DNA of 64,000 nt from Taeniopygia guttata (taxonomy: Eukaryota; Chordata; Aves; Passeriformes; Estrildidae): assembly GCF_048771995.1 (NCBI RefSeq), contig NC_133027.1:101864501-101928500 (forward strand), written 5' to 3'. A program made the translations under genes and the position numbers. Under the pieces are notes generated by a model that saw only the letters and a list, made by a program, of their open reading frames with translations, ran no database searches and was not told where the DNA came from. Shown piece after piece: positions 23,628 through 36,128 of this stretch (the stretch's first letter is position 1; the number at the start of each line of letters is the position of its first letter).

Positions 23628-26600
23628 GACAAATTCTGAATTACATCTTAACTAACTTTTATTACCATCCCTATTAGCAGTATGATAATTTACCTTGAAA
23701 AGAGGCAAGGTGAATTAGTCTCTGGGATACTTGTAGGTATCAATAATATTAACAATTCTTTTAGACATTTTTTTAAATTAGTCTCAAATATAATGATACT
23801 ATATGTAGGATTTATGTGACGAATGCACTAAGAGCAAAGTGTGACAATAAAATTGTCAGCTGTATAAAATAAAAGAGCAATTTGAAGTTAAACTGAAGTT
23901 CCAGTCCAATGATTGAGTATTCAGTCATTCTTCCTTAAGTTTCAGAACAGCAACTCTTCACAGATAGGCAGTATATGGGCTTTAATATCCAGAAGCATAT
24001 AGAAGAATTGCATGAAAAATAAATATAAGTCAACCTCAGTGGATGCTACAATCTAAATTTTAAAAAGTACATATTTCACAATCTCTTTTAAAGATTCTCC
24101 AGTCCAAAGAGAACATAGAAACTTGATTCCAAGATGATAAAAGAAAGACAGCTTTAATTAATAAGCTTAAAATCAAGTTCATAAACTTATCTGACAGGTT
24201 ACTGCATCCTTTGTAGGACTCTGGATAAGCAGACACCCAGTGTGGGTCATTTGGTTAGGTAAGTCTTTTAAAAATGTGCTCAAAACATCAAATAAAAATA
24301 CTGACACATCATTTTTAAAAACAGAGCTGCCTGTATATAGGCAGTGCTGCCATGTTATGTAACAGAAATACACAGAGCAGCAGAATAAACCCATTTGGAA
24401 AGCACAGCAAAATGGTACTAAATTGTGCAAAGCAATTAGAACTGAACTTTGCATTCTTTTCAGATTACTGAACCATGCATAGCTATTTACTTTTTTTCAA
24501 TTACAACATTGTGCAGAGCTATATATTTAGAAATGCTTCTCTAGGAACTAATATATAGTTCAACCAGGGTGGTATGCCCAGTGTCACCACCAAGGGCAAA
24601 TGGATAAAGTTACCAGAGGGAATTATTCTTTTGTGGCAGGTTGATTTAGTCTTTTTAAATGACAGCAGCTGAACAATCAACTCTTATTTGTTTCTGTTAC
24701 TAATAGGGAGGTGTTAGGCAGGTCAGCCTTGCAATAAAGATTTTCTATGAGAAGAAACTGCCAGTCTTGATAAAAAAATTACAACATTGATAATAGTAAA
24801 TAGAGACACCAAGCAGTCCCTGAGGGTGTTTGAATCCATCATTGAAAGTAATCTATCTGCTGTGTTTAGGGGCATTACTTTAGTCACCAAAACCAGCATT
24901 TCCTTTCCTTACTGTTAACTCTAACAATACTTTTAAATAGAGATTGAGGTTTGAGAACAGAAGCAGGGACTTCAAATCCAAGGGATTTGTAGTAAGTGCA
25001 TGTAGCACTAAAAATGAGCTCTAATAGCTAGAGATTTGAGAAAAATAGCTTACCTCTATTTACATATTTGAAAAACAACCATAAGGTTGCATACTGAGCA
25101 CACAATGCAATGCTCTGCCCCTGGGACAGCAAATATCAACTGGCAAAAATACAACTAAATTAAACTCTCAGTAGGATAATCACAAACAGATCATCAAGGC
25201 AATGGTTGCCAGCTCATCAGCAGCTTGGGGTGAACCTTAACTCTAATTGAATTTACTGTAACCTGGAAATTCCCAGTCCCAAAGGCTGAGGTTGCTCCAC
25301 AGGGGCAAGGCTGGCTGTGCTGCACTGCCTGTGCAGAGGGAGAGAGGGAGGCAGGGAGGAAAGCCAGCTGTTCTGCTGTGGCCCAACATGCCTCATCCCT
25401 TCCCCTGTGGATTGGGCATTGGAGTGTGTCTCAGGCAATGTTTTCTGTATGGGAGCACACTGGGGCTAGCAGAAGTTCTTCAGGTGACACCAGCCTGATG
25501 GAAAAGCCTAAAAGCCTTGCTCAGCTCTCAGGAGCAATCCTCTGAGCAAAGCAGGACTTTAGAAAACCTCACCCCATGCTAGCAAGTTAAGCCAAATTAC
25601 ACCATTTCCCTGACCAGTGGAAGCCAAATTTGTTTGGCTACTTGGTCTATGAGGAATGCACCTACCATCCAAGGTAGTCCTCAGACCACTTCCTACCCTG
25701 CAGAGAACATTCCTGTTACCTGAAAGATGAGTTCAAAGGCTACAGAAGGGCAAGTCCCCTGTGTTTCCAGTAAGGATACCCTCTTGATGTGGTTGGCATA
25801 GTTTTGGTCCAGTAAAAGATACCTTTTCTCCCAAATGCAATTACAAATTTTGTCACCATCAACTTTTTACCTGTATATGCCAAGAAACCCGAGTTTACAT
25901 TTCACCTGTTGTTATCTCCAGCCTTTCCTGAAAGCCCAGTCTGTTGATTCCATCTCCACGCTGTCTACACATAAACTGAAAGTGCTCCTCTAAAACTGTC
26001 CCGCAAATAAACACAGGGACATTAAACACAGAGTGGTATTTCTCAGCCTGTGTTCTGCTTTCTTTAGAAGTTTTGTACCTACTTCAGACTCAGAGGAGGC
26101 TCCTGCATTATGTTTAATGCAGCTACACAGTTTGGCTGAATAGCAGCTCTTGGCTCTGTATTGAGTGCTTGCCCTGGTTATACCCCCAGCCAACAGTTAG
26201 CAAACTGTTTCCCGATTAATTTATCTCCTTGCCTGGTGTTCAGTGCTCCCCTGAGGAACTCCCCTTGTTTCACTTTTATCACTCCCCCTCCTGCCTGCTG
26301 TGCACTCTCCATGAACACTTCCAAACTCTCTCCAGGTGATGGCAGTTTCTCCAGTTCCTTCCCTCCTTCCAAATATCAGGCGTCTCTGAGACTCAAGATC
26401 GCCAAAAAAACAAATGACAAGCTTTGGCTTCATCTGCCTTGGGATTTCCTGCCTATTCTTTGTAAGAATTTAAATTCACCAAAATATCCACACCAGCATC
26501 CTGGTTTTTCTCCAGAAATTTCCTTCTGAGGTCTGCCCAGCAAACTAGGTGCTTCCCTAGGACCACTTTCAGACTCCTTTTTCTCTCTCAGCTTTTTCTC

Positions 26601-27002
26601 CTCGATATCAATGTGGATGCCACCTGCAATTGCTGGGGGCAAAGGAGATATTGTTAAAGATCTGCTTTATTTTAGAGAGCAGTTTCTAACTGATTGCAAA
26701 CTGAGTTTGCCCATTACACAATGGGCTGCAGCAAAGGCCACCATTCCCTGTAACCACCAAATGTTCTAACCACTACAGTGACTAACAGGGTGAGGTTCTT
26801 TCCTTTTCCTGCCTTGTGAGGATAAATGTTCCCTGCTCTCATAAGTCATCCCTGTGTTATGTATGCAGTTCCATCCAGGGTTAGCTGGAACCTGGGGAGA
26901 AGAAATGATGCAAATATTTTGTTAGGAGTAAGGCATTCCACACACATATTTCTGTGTGCACAGAATCTATGCTGTTCTAGTATCTTCTTTTTTTCACTTT
27001 TC
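23628..27002. other. Unique DNA, no gene recognised
   Basis: No gene seen. Slightly GC-richer stretches lie at 25250-25700 (with a purine-rich run at 25338-25363) and 26160-26640. The second carries overlapping plus and minus frames of 64-122 codons, rich in P and S, with no recognised domain. Confidence 0.45.
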
Positions 27003-27022
27003 TTTTTTTTTTTTTTTTTTTT
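27003..27022 (+). repeat. (T)20 homopolymer followed by AG
   Basis: Twenty T, preceded by TTTTCACTTTTC and followed by AGGTGTTG. The composition mimics a 3' splice site, but GGTGTTG continues into unremarkable sequence with no paired donor, so I list it as a homopolymer. Confidence 0.93.
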
Positions 27023-27415
27023 AGGTGTTGTTAAAACAATGCCTCTTTTTTGGGCTTGAAAATACATGACATTTAAGTGAATCACTTGAGAATCCTAGGT
27101 TCTGCCCAGAATTTGAAGGATTACATCAGGCTGGAGAGTGCTGGTTTATGCTGGGTTAAAGAAACATATTGTGAAAAATAATTGTGCTTAAATGACAGAA
27201 TAAAGAGAGCTATAAGAAACCTGTAGTATTCACATCCATTTTAAGAACCTGGACAGACTTCATTCACAGGATTTTAGAGATATGATGGACATCTGTTATA
27301 ACAAATGGCACAAGCAGCAGAGGCTGAATAGGCACAGCCCAACGTGGTGATTCCACCATTCCCTGTCTGCTGAGCTGGGCAGCAGGAGTGGCAGCATTTC
27401 TATTTAGTGGTTGCA
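27023..27415. other. Unique DNA upstream of a poly-A with polyadenylation signal
   Basis: No open reading frame of note. If the AATAAA and A22 that follow mark a retrocopied transcript, its body would lie here on the plus strand. I recognise no transcript and no target-site duplication. Confidence 0.35.
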
Positions 27416-27455
27416 AATAAACTGGCCAAAGTGAAAAAAAAAAAAAAAAAAAAAA
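27416..27455 (+). other. AATAAA plus A22: possible retrocopy 3' end
   Basis: AATAAA at 27416-27421 is followed after twelve bases by 22 uninterrupted A (27434-27455), the spacing expected between a polyadenylation signal and a reverse-transcribed poly-A tail. The bases after the tail, CCAAAGCCAAAGG, do not recur clearly upstream as a target-site duplication. This is either a short processed retrocopy of an untranslated region or a chance AATAAA near a homopolymer. Confidence 0.35.
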
Positions 27456-29688
27456 CCAAAGCCAAAGGTAAAAGGGTGAGATGAAAATAAGATACAAATA
27501 GTGAGAAAGATTGAATACTGGAGATTTTGTTTCTTATTAATGGATATAACAAACCCAAGTATGTGACAGACTAGAGCATACCTGATGCTTAATGGCAAAT
27601 TCATGTACTTTCCAAAGGCTAGGGAAAGTCACTGTAGATGCATAAGACTGTTGCAGTTTTTCCTTTTAAAGCAATTAATTTGCACCATGAAGAAATGTTA
27701 AAACTGGAAAATTAGATTTATACAGAGAAAAGGGTGTCAGTCTAGGGGCTGAATTTACCGAAGTATCCTAAAGGGGACATCTCTGAAACCAACCCCAAAT
27801 TTTATTTAAGTATTTCTGTCATGTTAAACTACTTTACAAGGTGTTATCATTCAAGGTGTTGGGAACTGAAATTCACATAAAAATGATGTCATTTGCAGCA
27901 ACCCTTAAAGGAAAAAAAAATGCAAAAAATTGTTTAAGAGGCATTTAATGAGAGTCTATGTAGCAGAAATGCAGATGATAATACACTGTAATTACTACAG
28001 GCTTGTCTGAAATTCTCAAGTGTAAGTAAAACACTGAACAAGGTGTCACAGCATAGAGAAAGTATCACAAGGCAAGCTCAGGAGTAATTTTACAGTGCAT
28101 TAATCATCATCTTCCATTTAGGAACAGAGCTTTCCTCCTCAGAGCTTTACACAGAATGACACTGTTGCCTGTAAATGTGACTTTTTGGAACCACTACAGG
28201 TAGGAAAAATAAATGTGCAGACACTTAAATGCTGTTCTTACTGTCCCTAATCATGAGATCATCTGATAGTACCGAATTATCAATTCTTTTTTAATTTTTC
28301 AAATTAGTCTAGCACACTTTTTTAAGTTGACAACATGGCATTTATCCAATGTAATGTGATGTTTTCAGTGCAACATGAACATTCATTCATTTCAGTGAGA
28401 GTTGTCACTGCAAGGACTCTTTCAGCAGCACCCCAATAAAGGAGTGGTCAAATATTACTCAGAGAAAGGTGCAGCAGGCCAGGCCAAGCCAAGCCTTCTA
28501 AGCACAGCTGTCTGATCTTCCAAGAAATGCCCTGTCTGCAAAAGAAAAGATCACAGATGCTTCCCAGGAAGGAAACCTTCCTCCCACTGCAGTTCCAGGG
28601 TTTTGAGAGGGAAGGAATGAGAAGGGGGGCAGGAGAAGCATTCAGGATCCATAGGATATAAGGTACTTCAGCCTCCAAAAAGCCATAATCTGTCCCTTGA
28701 TTCCAGTCTCTCAATTCATATCTGTAACTTCCATCAGCAAAATTTTGAAATACTTGCAGTAAGATCTTTTCCACATTTGGTTATTAAATTAATTGACAAA
28801 AAAATTCCAAATCGCACCAGATGTTTCCTCAACATGCAGTGGGTGTTTCTGAAAGGGGACATCAACTTGCTGTACCTTGATTTATAGAATTGTTTTCATT
28901 AACACTGTGCTTCAACACAATGAATACATTTATGGTTGGTCCACATTAAACAGACTTCAGAAATTATATTGCTACATGAACTGTGCAAAAGAAAATACGC
29001 ATTTCTACCTTCTGTTCTTCACCAAAAATCCAAAATCAAATTATTTAAATGCTTTAATAAATGCAAGCAGGCATTTAATTCTAGGCAATTCAAAATCTAT
29101 ACAGCAAAAGGCCTTGCAAATCATCACATAAGGTACTTCAGACCAACATTTACATAACTGTTCACAAACTGTTTATTGTTTACAGAAATAACCTTTTGCC
29201 ATAGACAACTTGCTCACAGCTAAAAGTCAGCTGAAGGGGACTATCTTAATTTGTCTGGGTTGCTTTTTCTATTAGTATTGCCTTTCTTTTTATTAATAAA
29301 ACAGAGCTTTCCTGGCAATTCCTACTTTTATAATTTATAAGACCCATAGTCTGGTAGTCTTAAATAGCTATCCAGGGGTTTAAATAAAAGGAAAATGATC
29401 TCTGTGCCACTGAAACAACACAAATTTGTGGTCTGTGATACAGATTTATTGATTGGGAACTCTCTCAAAGCTAGAACATGCATAACATTTCATTTTGCTA
29501 ACTAGAGTTAATAACCAAGATTAAAATAATCAAAATTAATAATACAAATAATTAGCTAGATTTAAAATCATTTAGGAGAACAAATTCCAAGTTGTTTGAT
29601 CCTAGGTTAAACACGAATCTGTGATGTCACACAGGCCAAACACACCACAATTGTGAAACCTTTCATGGCTCTGATTTTTTCCTCCTAG
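27456..29688. other. Unique AT-rich DNA
   Basis: No gene recognised. A 108-codon minus frame at 28448-28774 begins at GTG, not ATG, and has no domain I know. Short alternating motifs such as GGCCAAGCCAAGCC occur near 28478-28496. Confidence 0.4.
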
Positions 29689-29747
29689 CACGATGCATTG
29701 GCTTCCCTGGGAAGTGCAGCGCTGAGCGTGATGTTCCGTCCCTGGGA
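29689..29747 (+). other. Candidate 59-base exon (unverified)
   Basis: A good acceptor, TTTTTTCCTCCTAG (29675-29688), precedes this segment and a fair donor, GGA/GTGAGG, follows at 29748. Four CpGs (29691, 29720, 29727, 29737) fall inside it, unusual for this window. The frame from 29689 reads HDALASLGSAALSVMFRPWE and then meets TGA at 29749, across the donor, so it could be an internal exon or the coding end of a last exon. I do not recognise the peptide. The nearest branch-point-like A is about 14 bases from the AG, rather close. A conserved non-coding element is an alternative. Confidence 0.25.
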
Positions 29748-32206
29748 GTGAGGAAGTGTTCTGATTGACTGATGAGCATTTTAATGTGGCATTTTAATCT
29801 AGTTAAACCACAGGGCTCAGGCAGAGCAGATGTTCAGTGTATGCCTGAACTGACAGCCCTATCTCCTTTCAGCAAAAACACAGACACTTTTATTCCACTC
29901 CCAGAAGCTCGAAATAGGATTTGAGGACACACTGACCCAGGTTGCAGCTAGGACATGACTGCACTCCTAGAAGCAATTAGATACAGTTTTCCTCATCTGG
30001 GCTTTGAAAAAATCCCAATGCAGGCATTTTGTCATAAACAAACATCTGGTCATGTCTCAGTAACAAAGAAAGATAAAGTGTTTTTGACAGAACTTTGCCC
30101 TCTGGTCAAACTTTGCTTTTCACCGGTGTCTTTCATTTATTCCTTTTTGAAGACTATTTGCACAGGCCTCTAACAGGATGTCAATAAGCAGATTCACTGA
30201 TATGGAGAAAAGTGATTCAATATTCTGAGTATAGTTTTTAGAGCAAAGAAGGAAAATTGAGAACCTGTAATAAACAAAAAAAAACCCCAACATAATCAAA
30301 TATACCAGATCAAAGCTAATACAATGTAGTGACAAGAGTTTTTTGGCTGCTTTCAGTGAGATCTAAACACAGACATTTTCTCTTGTACAGGACAAAGAAA
30401 AGCTACAAACATTAGCACAGTGCAGCTAAAGTGCTATCCCTCCACTCTCTCAGCCACAAGCGTCAGGAGTTTCTTTCCTTAATCACAGTAAAACAAGTCG
30501 GTAATTCAATTCAGAAAAAAAAATCTTTGCACATTGAACTTTACATTCACCTTTTTGTCAGCTGGGCAGCATCTCAGAGGTGTCTGGTGAAGGTGAGGGA
30601 GGACACACAATACAGCTACAGCCAGGAGCAGTTGCCTGCCCTGTCCAGTAGAGTATTCTTCCATATATTAGTCCTCATCTGCTGTCTGAACTAAGAAAAG
30701 TAAGGTAACCCTAAGCCTCTAATTTGCTACAGAATATTCACTGATATGACAATGCAGTAGGTGCTGACATTTTACTGACACTCCCTCTTTATTAGTAGGG
30801 TACCCTGGACAAGAAAGGTGCCACCAAGCATATACCAGTGTGTAACAGCATAAAACAGCACATGCCAAGAGCTGAATGCACTGGATATTAATTAAAGTAG
30901 GCTGTCCTTAAATAGACCCCAAAAATCATCTTACAATCCCAGTTCTTTAAGACATTAAGAGAAACTGAAAGAATTCATCAATTTGCACCTTCCAGAGAAC
31001 ACCACCAATTATTTCACGAAGAAACACCAAATGAGGAGTTTTATTTTAAGCGAAGTTATTGGAGGTTGCAGAGGAATAGGAAGGGTTCTTGGGATACAGA
31101 ATGTGTTGGGAGGAAGTACTAATAGTGTCTTGTGGTCTCCTTAAGATTTCCTGCATGCGGAGTGGGAGGAGGAGAAGCCCATTTGATGTTAATTTATTTT
31201 TTCCTTTCAGAGCCTTCACCACATCCCAGCAACTATCCTCTTTGCTCTTGGAAGTGTTTGGATGGAGAAAAATAAAAATAGAGAGAATTGAGGTTGAAGA
31301 CACTGAAATTCTGAAGCAATCTGTAGACAGAGCATGGCTGAAAAAAAAAAAAAAGAAAAAAGAGGGATTTTGTTTTATTCAGTCTAAGAATTAAAAATAA
31401 ATAAAAAAAAAATACTATTAAGCACACAAGCTTCTCTGGTGAATATGCCGTCTTGGCTGCTTTCTTAACATCTATCTATAAATTCAGTCCAGAAAATCAG
31501 TCTTTTTAATGCCAGTCCATACTCTTCATGTCCCATGTGTTTGAGGTAACCACCACACTTAGGTTTCTCTTCAAGAAACAAGGCAAACCCTCTGCAGCAG
31601 CAATAGGCAGTAATCAATCTCATAGGTTATTCTTGGAAAGTAAGTAGATTCCTCTCAAAACAGCAAATTATTTTCTTTGTCTGCCTTTCTCCTAAGAGAA
31701 GGGACGACAAAATTCTTGCATTGGTGTCTTGCATAGATTTCTCTCCTGGGCTCTCTAAACAATACTTTATAACAGGTTATCCATGTGTACTGCAAATGCA
31801 AATGCAAAGCTGCTACCAGAACATAAATGATAAGCAAGTTTCTTATATGTATCCCTGACATTTTTCTATAGAAAAGTCAAATTTCACTAACAATGAAAAA
31901 TGGTATTTTAAAAAGAGGTGATTCAGCCTTCTGGAGCTCAGGGAACAGCCAGCTGTCTATATTACACTGTTCTGAAGGTTGACAGCTCATATTTGAGCTC
32001 AAAGTGATGCAAAATAAAACAGCCTCCACAAGCTCCCCTGCATAAACAAGAAGGAAAAAAAAAAAATCTACCTATCTACATAGACTGAGGTCAAGTATTT
32101 CCCCATGGAGTAATGTCCAGTTAGGATTTGTGAGTTCAGCTAATTCTGCACAGATGTCCACTCACACAGCTAATTAACATTAAAGTTCATACAGTAGCAA
32201 AGCAAC
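29748..32206. other. Unique DNA, no gene recognised
   Basis: Contains the A9C4 tract at 30276-30288 and A-rich stretches at 31341-31360 and 31403-31413. A fair acceptor-like sequence (TTTTTTCCTTTCAG) ends at 31210, but no convincing donor or recognisable peptide follows. Confidence 0.4.
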
Positions 32207-32720
32207 TCAATTCCATGACTTGGAGTTATTATTCTCACTGAGCTGGACTTGAAGAGCATGAGTGTTAATTCCACTGCAGGGATGGCTGCCCTCTGCCCAC
32301 CTGTGATTTTCATCTTTGGTATTTAGCACAGCACAGAACATAGAGAGCTGACCAGGCTCAAACAAGCGAACAAATGGGGAAGAAAAGCAGCTTAGCTCCA
32401 CCAGCCTGGATCCCTGCATTTGCTGCACCCAGCCTTGTGCTTGGCACAGACCTGGCTGAGCACTGGTGAGGGAGATCGACTGTGGGACATCAGGGAGTGC
32501 ATTTCCAGCCAGTTGTGGTAGATCCAGACCACTGCAGTGTGCAACATCCTGTATCACCTTACACCCTTCGACGTTGGCCTGATGGGCACCAGCTGAGAGC
32601 CTCAAACTTTGCTCTGTGGGCCCTTTCATGTCTGGAGGCATGAAGGCAGGAACACGCCTTCCATCACCACGTCCAGCACAGCTGACAGCAGCGCTATATC
32701 CTGTCTGGAAACACAGAGGC
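32207..32720 (-). other. CpG-bearing minus-strand open frame with acceptor-like start (unverified)
   Basis: The minus strand is open for 171 codons between the in-frame TAG complement at 32721-32723 and the stop at 32207-32209, with an ATG at 32639-32641. The minus sequence TCTGTGTTTCCAG ends at 32705 and resembles a 3' splice site, with a branch-like CTAAT about 24 bases before. Seven CpGs lie between 32367 and 32693 in otherwise CpG-poor DNA. After the ATG the peptide begins MPPDMKGPTEQSLRLSAGAH; I recognise no family, signal peptide or membrane segment. It could be a lineage-specific exon, a decayed gene, or a chance frame in GC-richer DNA. A stretch this long is not by itself improbable in 64 kb read in six frames. 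Confidence 0.22.
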
Positions 32721-34179
32721 TATCACATTAGCTATCTAAAGCTGTAAAGCTCAGAAACTGCAGCCAGACATCAGTGTGCCCTACAGAGGGTCTCAGGTGT
32801 GCAGTAACCCACCTCCAGCATTCCTGAAGCACATAAATGCATTAATCCACAGAGCTGATCTACCCCTGAAATATCACCACTGCAATGCATCTGCTCTCAT
32901 AAACTGTTGCAAACTGAATTAAAATGCAGCTACTTTGGAATGCTGTCTCAAAGAGCAGAATGTCTTTTCCAAATGAAAACATGCTCTTTCCAAGAGTATT
33001 TTACCCACATAAATAGAGTTGTTAAAATTCTCCCTTTAGCTTCCTTGCTCTGTTTAGCCTTTCAGCATTGATCATAGAGCGAGCATCAATAACCTTCAGA
33101 GCATTCCCTTGAATTATTTGCTCATATTTTCATGGTTTATGATTACCTTTTCTACCAGGCACCATTAATTAACCTGCTTTTCTAGATCAAATTGCAATAT
33201 GCCCAACAGAGATTACAGGACCTACAGCTACCTCGGCTTGTCTGAGTATCTTGTCTGAATCAGTTTCTTTTACCCTAAACAAAAAGCCCTGTTGAAAGTC
33301 TTGTAGGACAAAAAGTCTTCACACTCTCTAATTTTGTCACAGTTCTGCTTGGACAGAAAAAATGCCACCAGGTGAATGGTGGGGAATGGCCACTGCAGCT
33401 CTTCCAGGGGCTCCTTTTCCTGCCAGGGGAAGCCTCTTAATGCACTCTAGCTCTATCAGACTTGCCAACTGCCTCAATAAACTAGCCTTTGAACTAATTT
33501 GTCAATCCATCTACATCAGCAACATTTATTTTATTAATTGGAAGAATTAGCCTATTGTAGCAAGTTGAAGGCTGTGAAGCCAAAATATACTGTACGTTCT
33601 CCCAAGTGACCCAAAGACCCTTGGATGAACTCTTGAGGTGACATTAAAATGAATAGTTATATAGAAAAAAATAGCATTTAAATGTTTATTTAACGTAGCT
33701 ACCTTTCCAAAAAAAGGAACTTTCAACATTTTTTAACATCTGGTTGCCTTATTTTTTAGTTTGTTTCTCCAGTGGTATGAGCAGAACGTCTTCAGTTTAG
33801 AGAAGACAAGTCTGTATTCGTAGCCACATGGATACTCTCAGGTTACAGGCAGTGTGAAGGAGAAGACACACAAATTCCTTTTAAAATTATTTTAGGACTG
33901 AGATATTAAATTTTAGGGGGGCCAAGATCTACTGTCCATTATGCAACTGAGATCAGTGAAGCTTATCTGGAGCTAGAGCTGTGTACACAATACCAGTGAC
34001 ACCAAGTGCTGCTGATTTTAAGCACATAAATATTATGTGAATATGTGAAATATTATGCTGAATTACAGCAGCTTGATAGAAGAATTAATTTGTTCTCTTA
34101 AGTGGCTGAGATTTTTAAATGGATGCTATTGTAATTGAGAAGAAGGTGTGTTACCACAAACCTCTCAAGCACACAGGCC
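32721..34179. other. Unique DNA with an enhancer-like segment
   Basis: No gene seen. At 33060-33240 homeobox-type cores cluster: GATTA, ATTAATTAA at 33164-33172, and a TTGCAAT-like element nearby. That is the texture of conserved developmental non-coding elements, but no conservation data are available. Confidence 0.35.
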
Positions 34180-34320
34180 TTCATACATCTCACATACATA
34201 TATACTCCTTTATATAAACCTTCATATATTTACAGATAAAATTATAACACCAGTTATAATATATATAACAACACCAATATTATAATATATATAGGTATAT
34301 GATATCTGTAATACATGCAA
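34180..34320. repeat. AT-rich tract with imperfect 25-base duplication
   Basis: ATACATA/TATATA low-complexity DNA. Within it ATAACACCAGTTATAATATATATA-like sequence at 34244-34267 is followed directly by a near copy at 34268-34293 with a small insertion, an imperfect tandem duplication. Confidence 0.75.
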
Positions 34321-36029
34321 GTTATACACTGTGTATTTGAGAGCCTTAAACATCTATATTAACACTAGACCCTTACAGTATACTTGGGATTTTTTCCCCA
34401 TATTTCCTTGGTTTATTATCCTCTTTGCTAACAGATACCAGAAATTAACCCACTTTTCTATTGAAGACCTCATCAGCCCTATTTATAAGAATAATCTGGT
34501 CTCAAATCCTATACAGTATTCTCCCACCTGCCCACACAATAGTGAAGTCATGCTCCTAAAAGCAGCCTAAAAGCTCATGTTAAATTAGGTGACTACAAGG
34601 AACTCTAAAACTTGCAGGATCATCAATATCTAGCATGCAGAAATCTTCCATGGAGGGCTTTCTTCCTCTTAAAGAAGATACAGGCCTTTGTGCTCACTCA
34701 CATCTGTCTGTGATAAAATTTCTGTTCTTCCAAACATACCCATATCAGAGTCCCCCATGGTCTACAAGAAGGTCCTACCAGAAAAAAAAAAAAAATCAAA
34801 ATAACTTTTTTAGCAATAACTTTATAATTATTTATAAATAACTGGAAAAAAGTCAGTTGTATAGTATTGGACTAGCAATCAGCCAGACTGATTTCCTGAT
34901 TAAAAAACCCATTTTTACCCTGATGATGATAACCTTTTTATAGATGCTTCTTACAAAATATTTTTAATCCTTGCAATATGGAGTGCTTTTATCTCCTACT
35001 AATTATCTCAGTTTAGTTTATTAACTGAGCAGCTGGTCGTCACATTTAATTTTGGCCACAATATATGAAATTAGATTTAAACACAATCTTCATTGACAGC
35101 AATTACTTCCTAATCTCTAGCTAATTGCATGTCCTAAGAAGATTTTAATTTTTTTGTTCAGAATCAGTACCAGATTAGCCTGCCTACAGTCACACAGATA
35201 ATTATGCTTAGTCTCCTAAAACACAGCCTCCCACAGGATTTTACTTTTTGTTCCTTAGAATTTTTCTGCTGCCTCAGAATTAACATTTACACTGAATTCC
35301 AGTAAAATATATTAAATGGAAGAGTAGCTCTCTGTCTAAGAGAGTCCCAAGACTTAGATTTGTTGTTCTGTGTATAACTGCACAAAATTTCTCCAGGAGC
35401 CCATTCTTGCCAGAGAGTATGATATTTTGTAGTCACCAATAAAAAAGATGTAGAACCACCTGCTTTCTTGCTCAGTCCTATCCTTTTTAGAAAAGAATTA
35501 AAATTCACACTAAAAATTATATATAAGGCCTAAACATTTCTTATTACTATTGAGAGTTAAAAATCAGGTAAATATTTTTTATTCTCTGTTGTGAAAATGA
35601 ATAACCTCTGGTGTGATTACTTAGAGTGCTGTGATAAGTATGTGATATTCTTCATTCAGCTTGTAATGCATTAAATGAACTTATGGCTGGTTAAATTGCA
35701 AGGCTGGGGTATTTAATAAACACAAAAATCTGTTTATTGAACATACAATCCATTGCCACTGACTTTATACACTCATAGTGGAAAGCATTCCATAATTTGC
35801 TTTTAAAGAAGGAAAAAATAAATATAATTCAGGTTTGAAAGTATTTTGCACTATTTGTCCTAGCTCTCCTACATGCAGGTTTTCAAAAAGCAACACAATT
35901 TCCTGAAATAATAATATGCACACATAAAAATGGAATCCACTCCCCTATGCATGGAACAACTTGTGGGGCCCTGAAATGCATGCAGGAAAGCAGTGTGAGC
36001 CTATTGCACATTATCTTTGCTCCTGTATC
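34321..36029. other. Unique AT-rich DNA
   Basis: No gene recognised. The segment 35000-35170 contains several TAAT cores and TAATTGCAT at 35122-35130, a combination of homeodomain-like and octamer-like motifs. Confidence 0.4.
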
Positions 36030-36128
36030 AGAGAATCACAGACTCATTTAGGCTGGAAAAGAACTCTAAGGTCATCAAGATCCAACATGAACCCAGCACT
36101 GCCAAGTCCACCTTTAAGTGCCCACTTT
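36030..36128 (-). mobile_element. CR1 LINE 3' fragment, minus strand
   Basis: On the plus strand it reads as the complement of a CR1 tail: AGAATCACAGACTCATTTAG, GGCTGGAAAAGAACTC, TAAGGTCATCAAGATCCAAC, and ACCCAGCACTGCCAAGTCCA. This is the same 3' lineage as the copy at 6662-6862 (GGACTTGGCAGTGCTGGG on the sense strand). Only about 100 bases survive; the match fades after 36120 and part of the usual block beyond is absent. Inert and old. Confidence 0.9.

Noticed and set aside
27000-27030. Splice acceptor at the T20 run
   Set aside because: Homopolymer T followed by AG mimics an acceptor, but no plausible exon or donor follows.
29769-29860. C/D box snoRNA
   Set aside because: TGATGA near 29770 and CTGA near 29853 resemble C and D boxes, but no terminal stem is visible and the preferred purine before the C box is missing.
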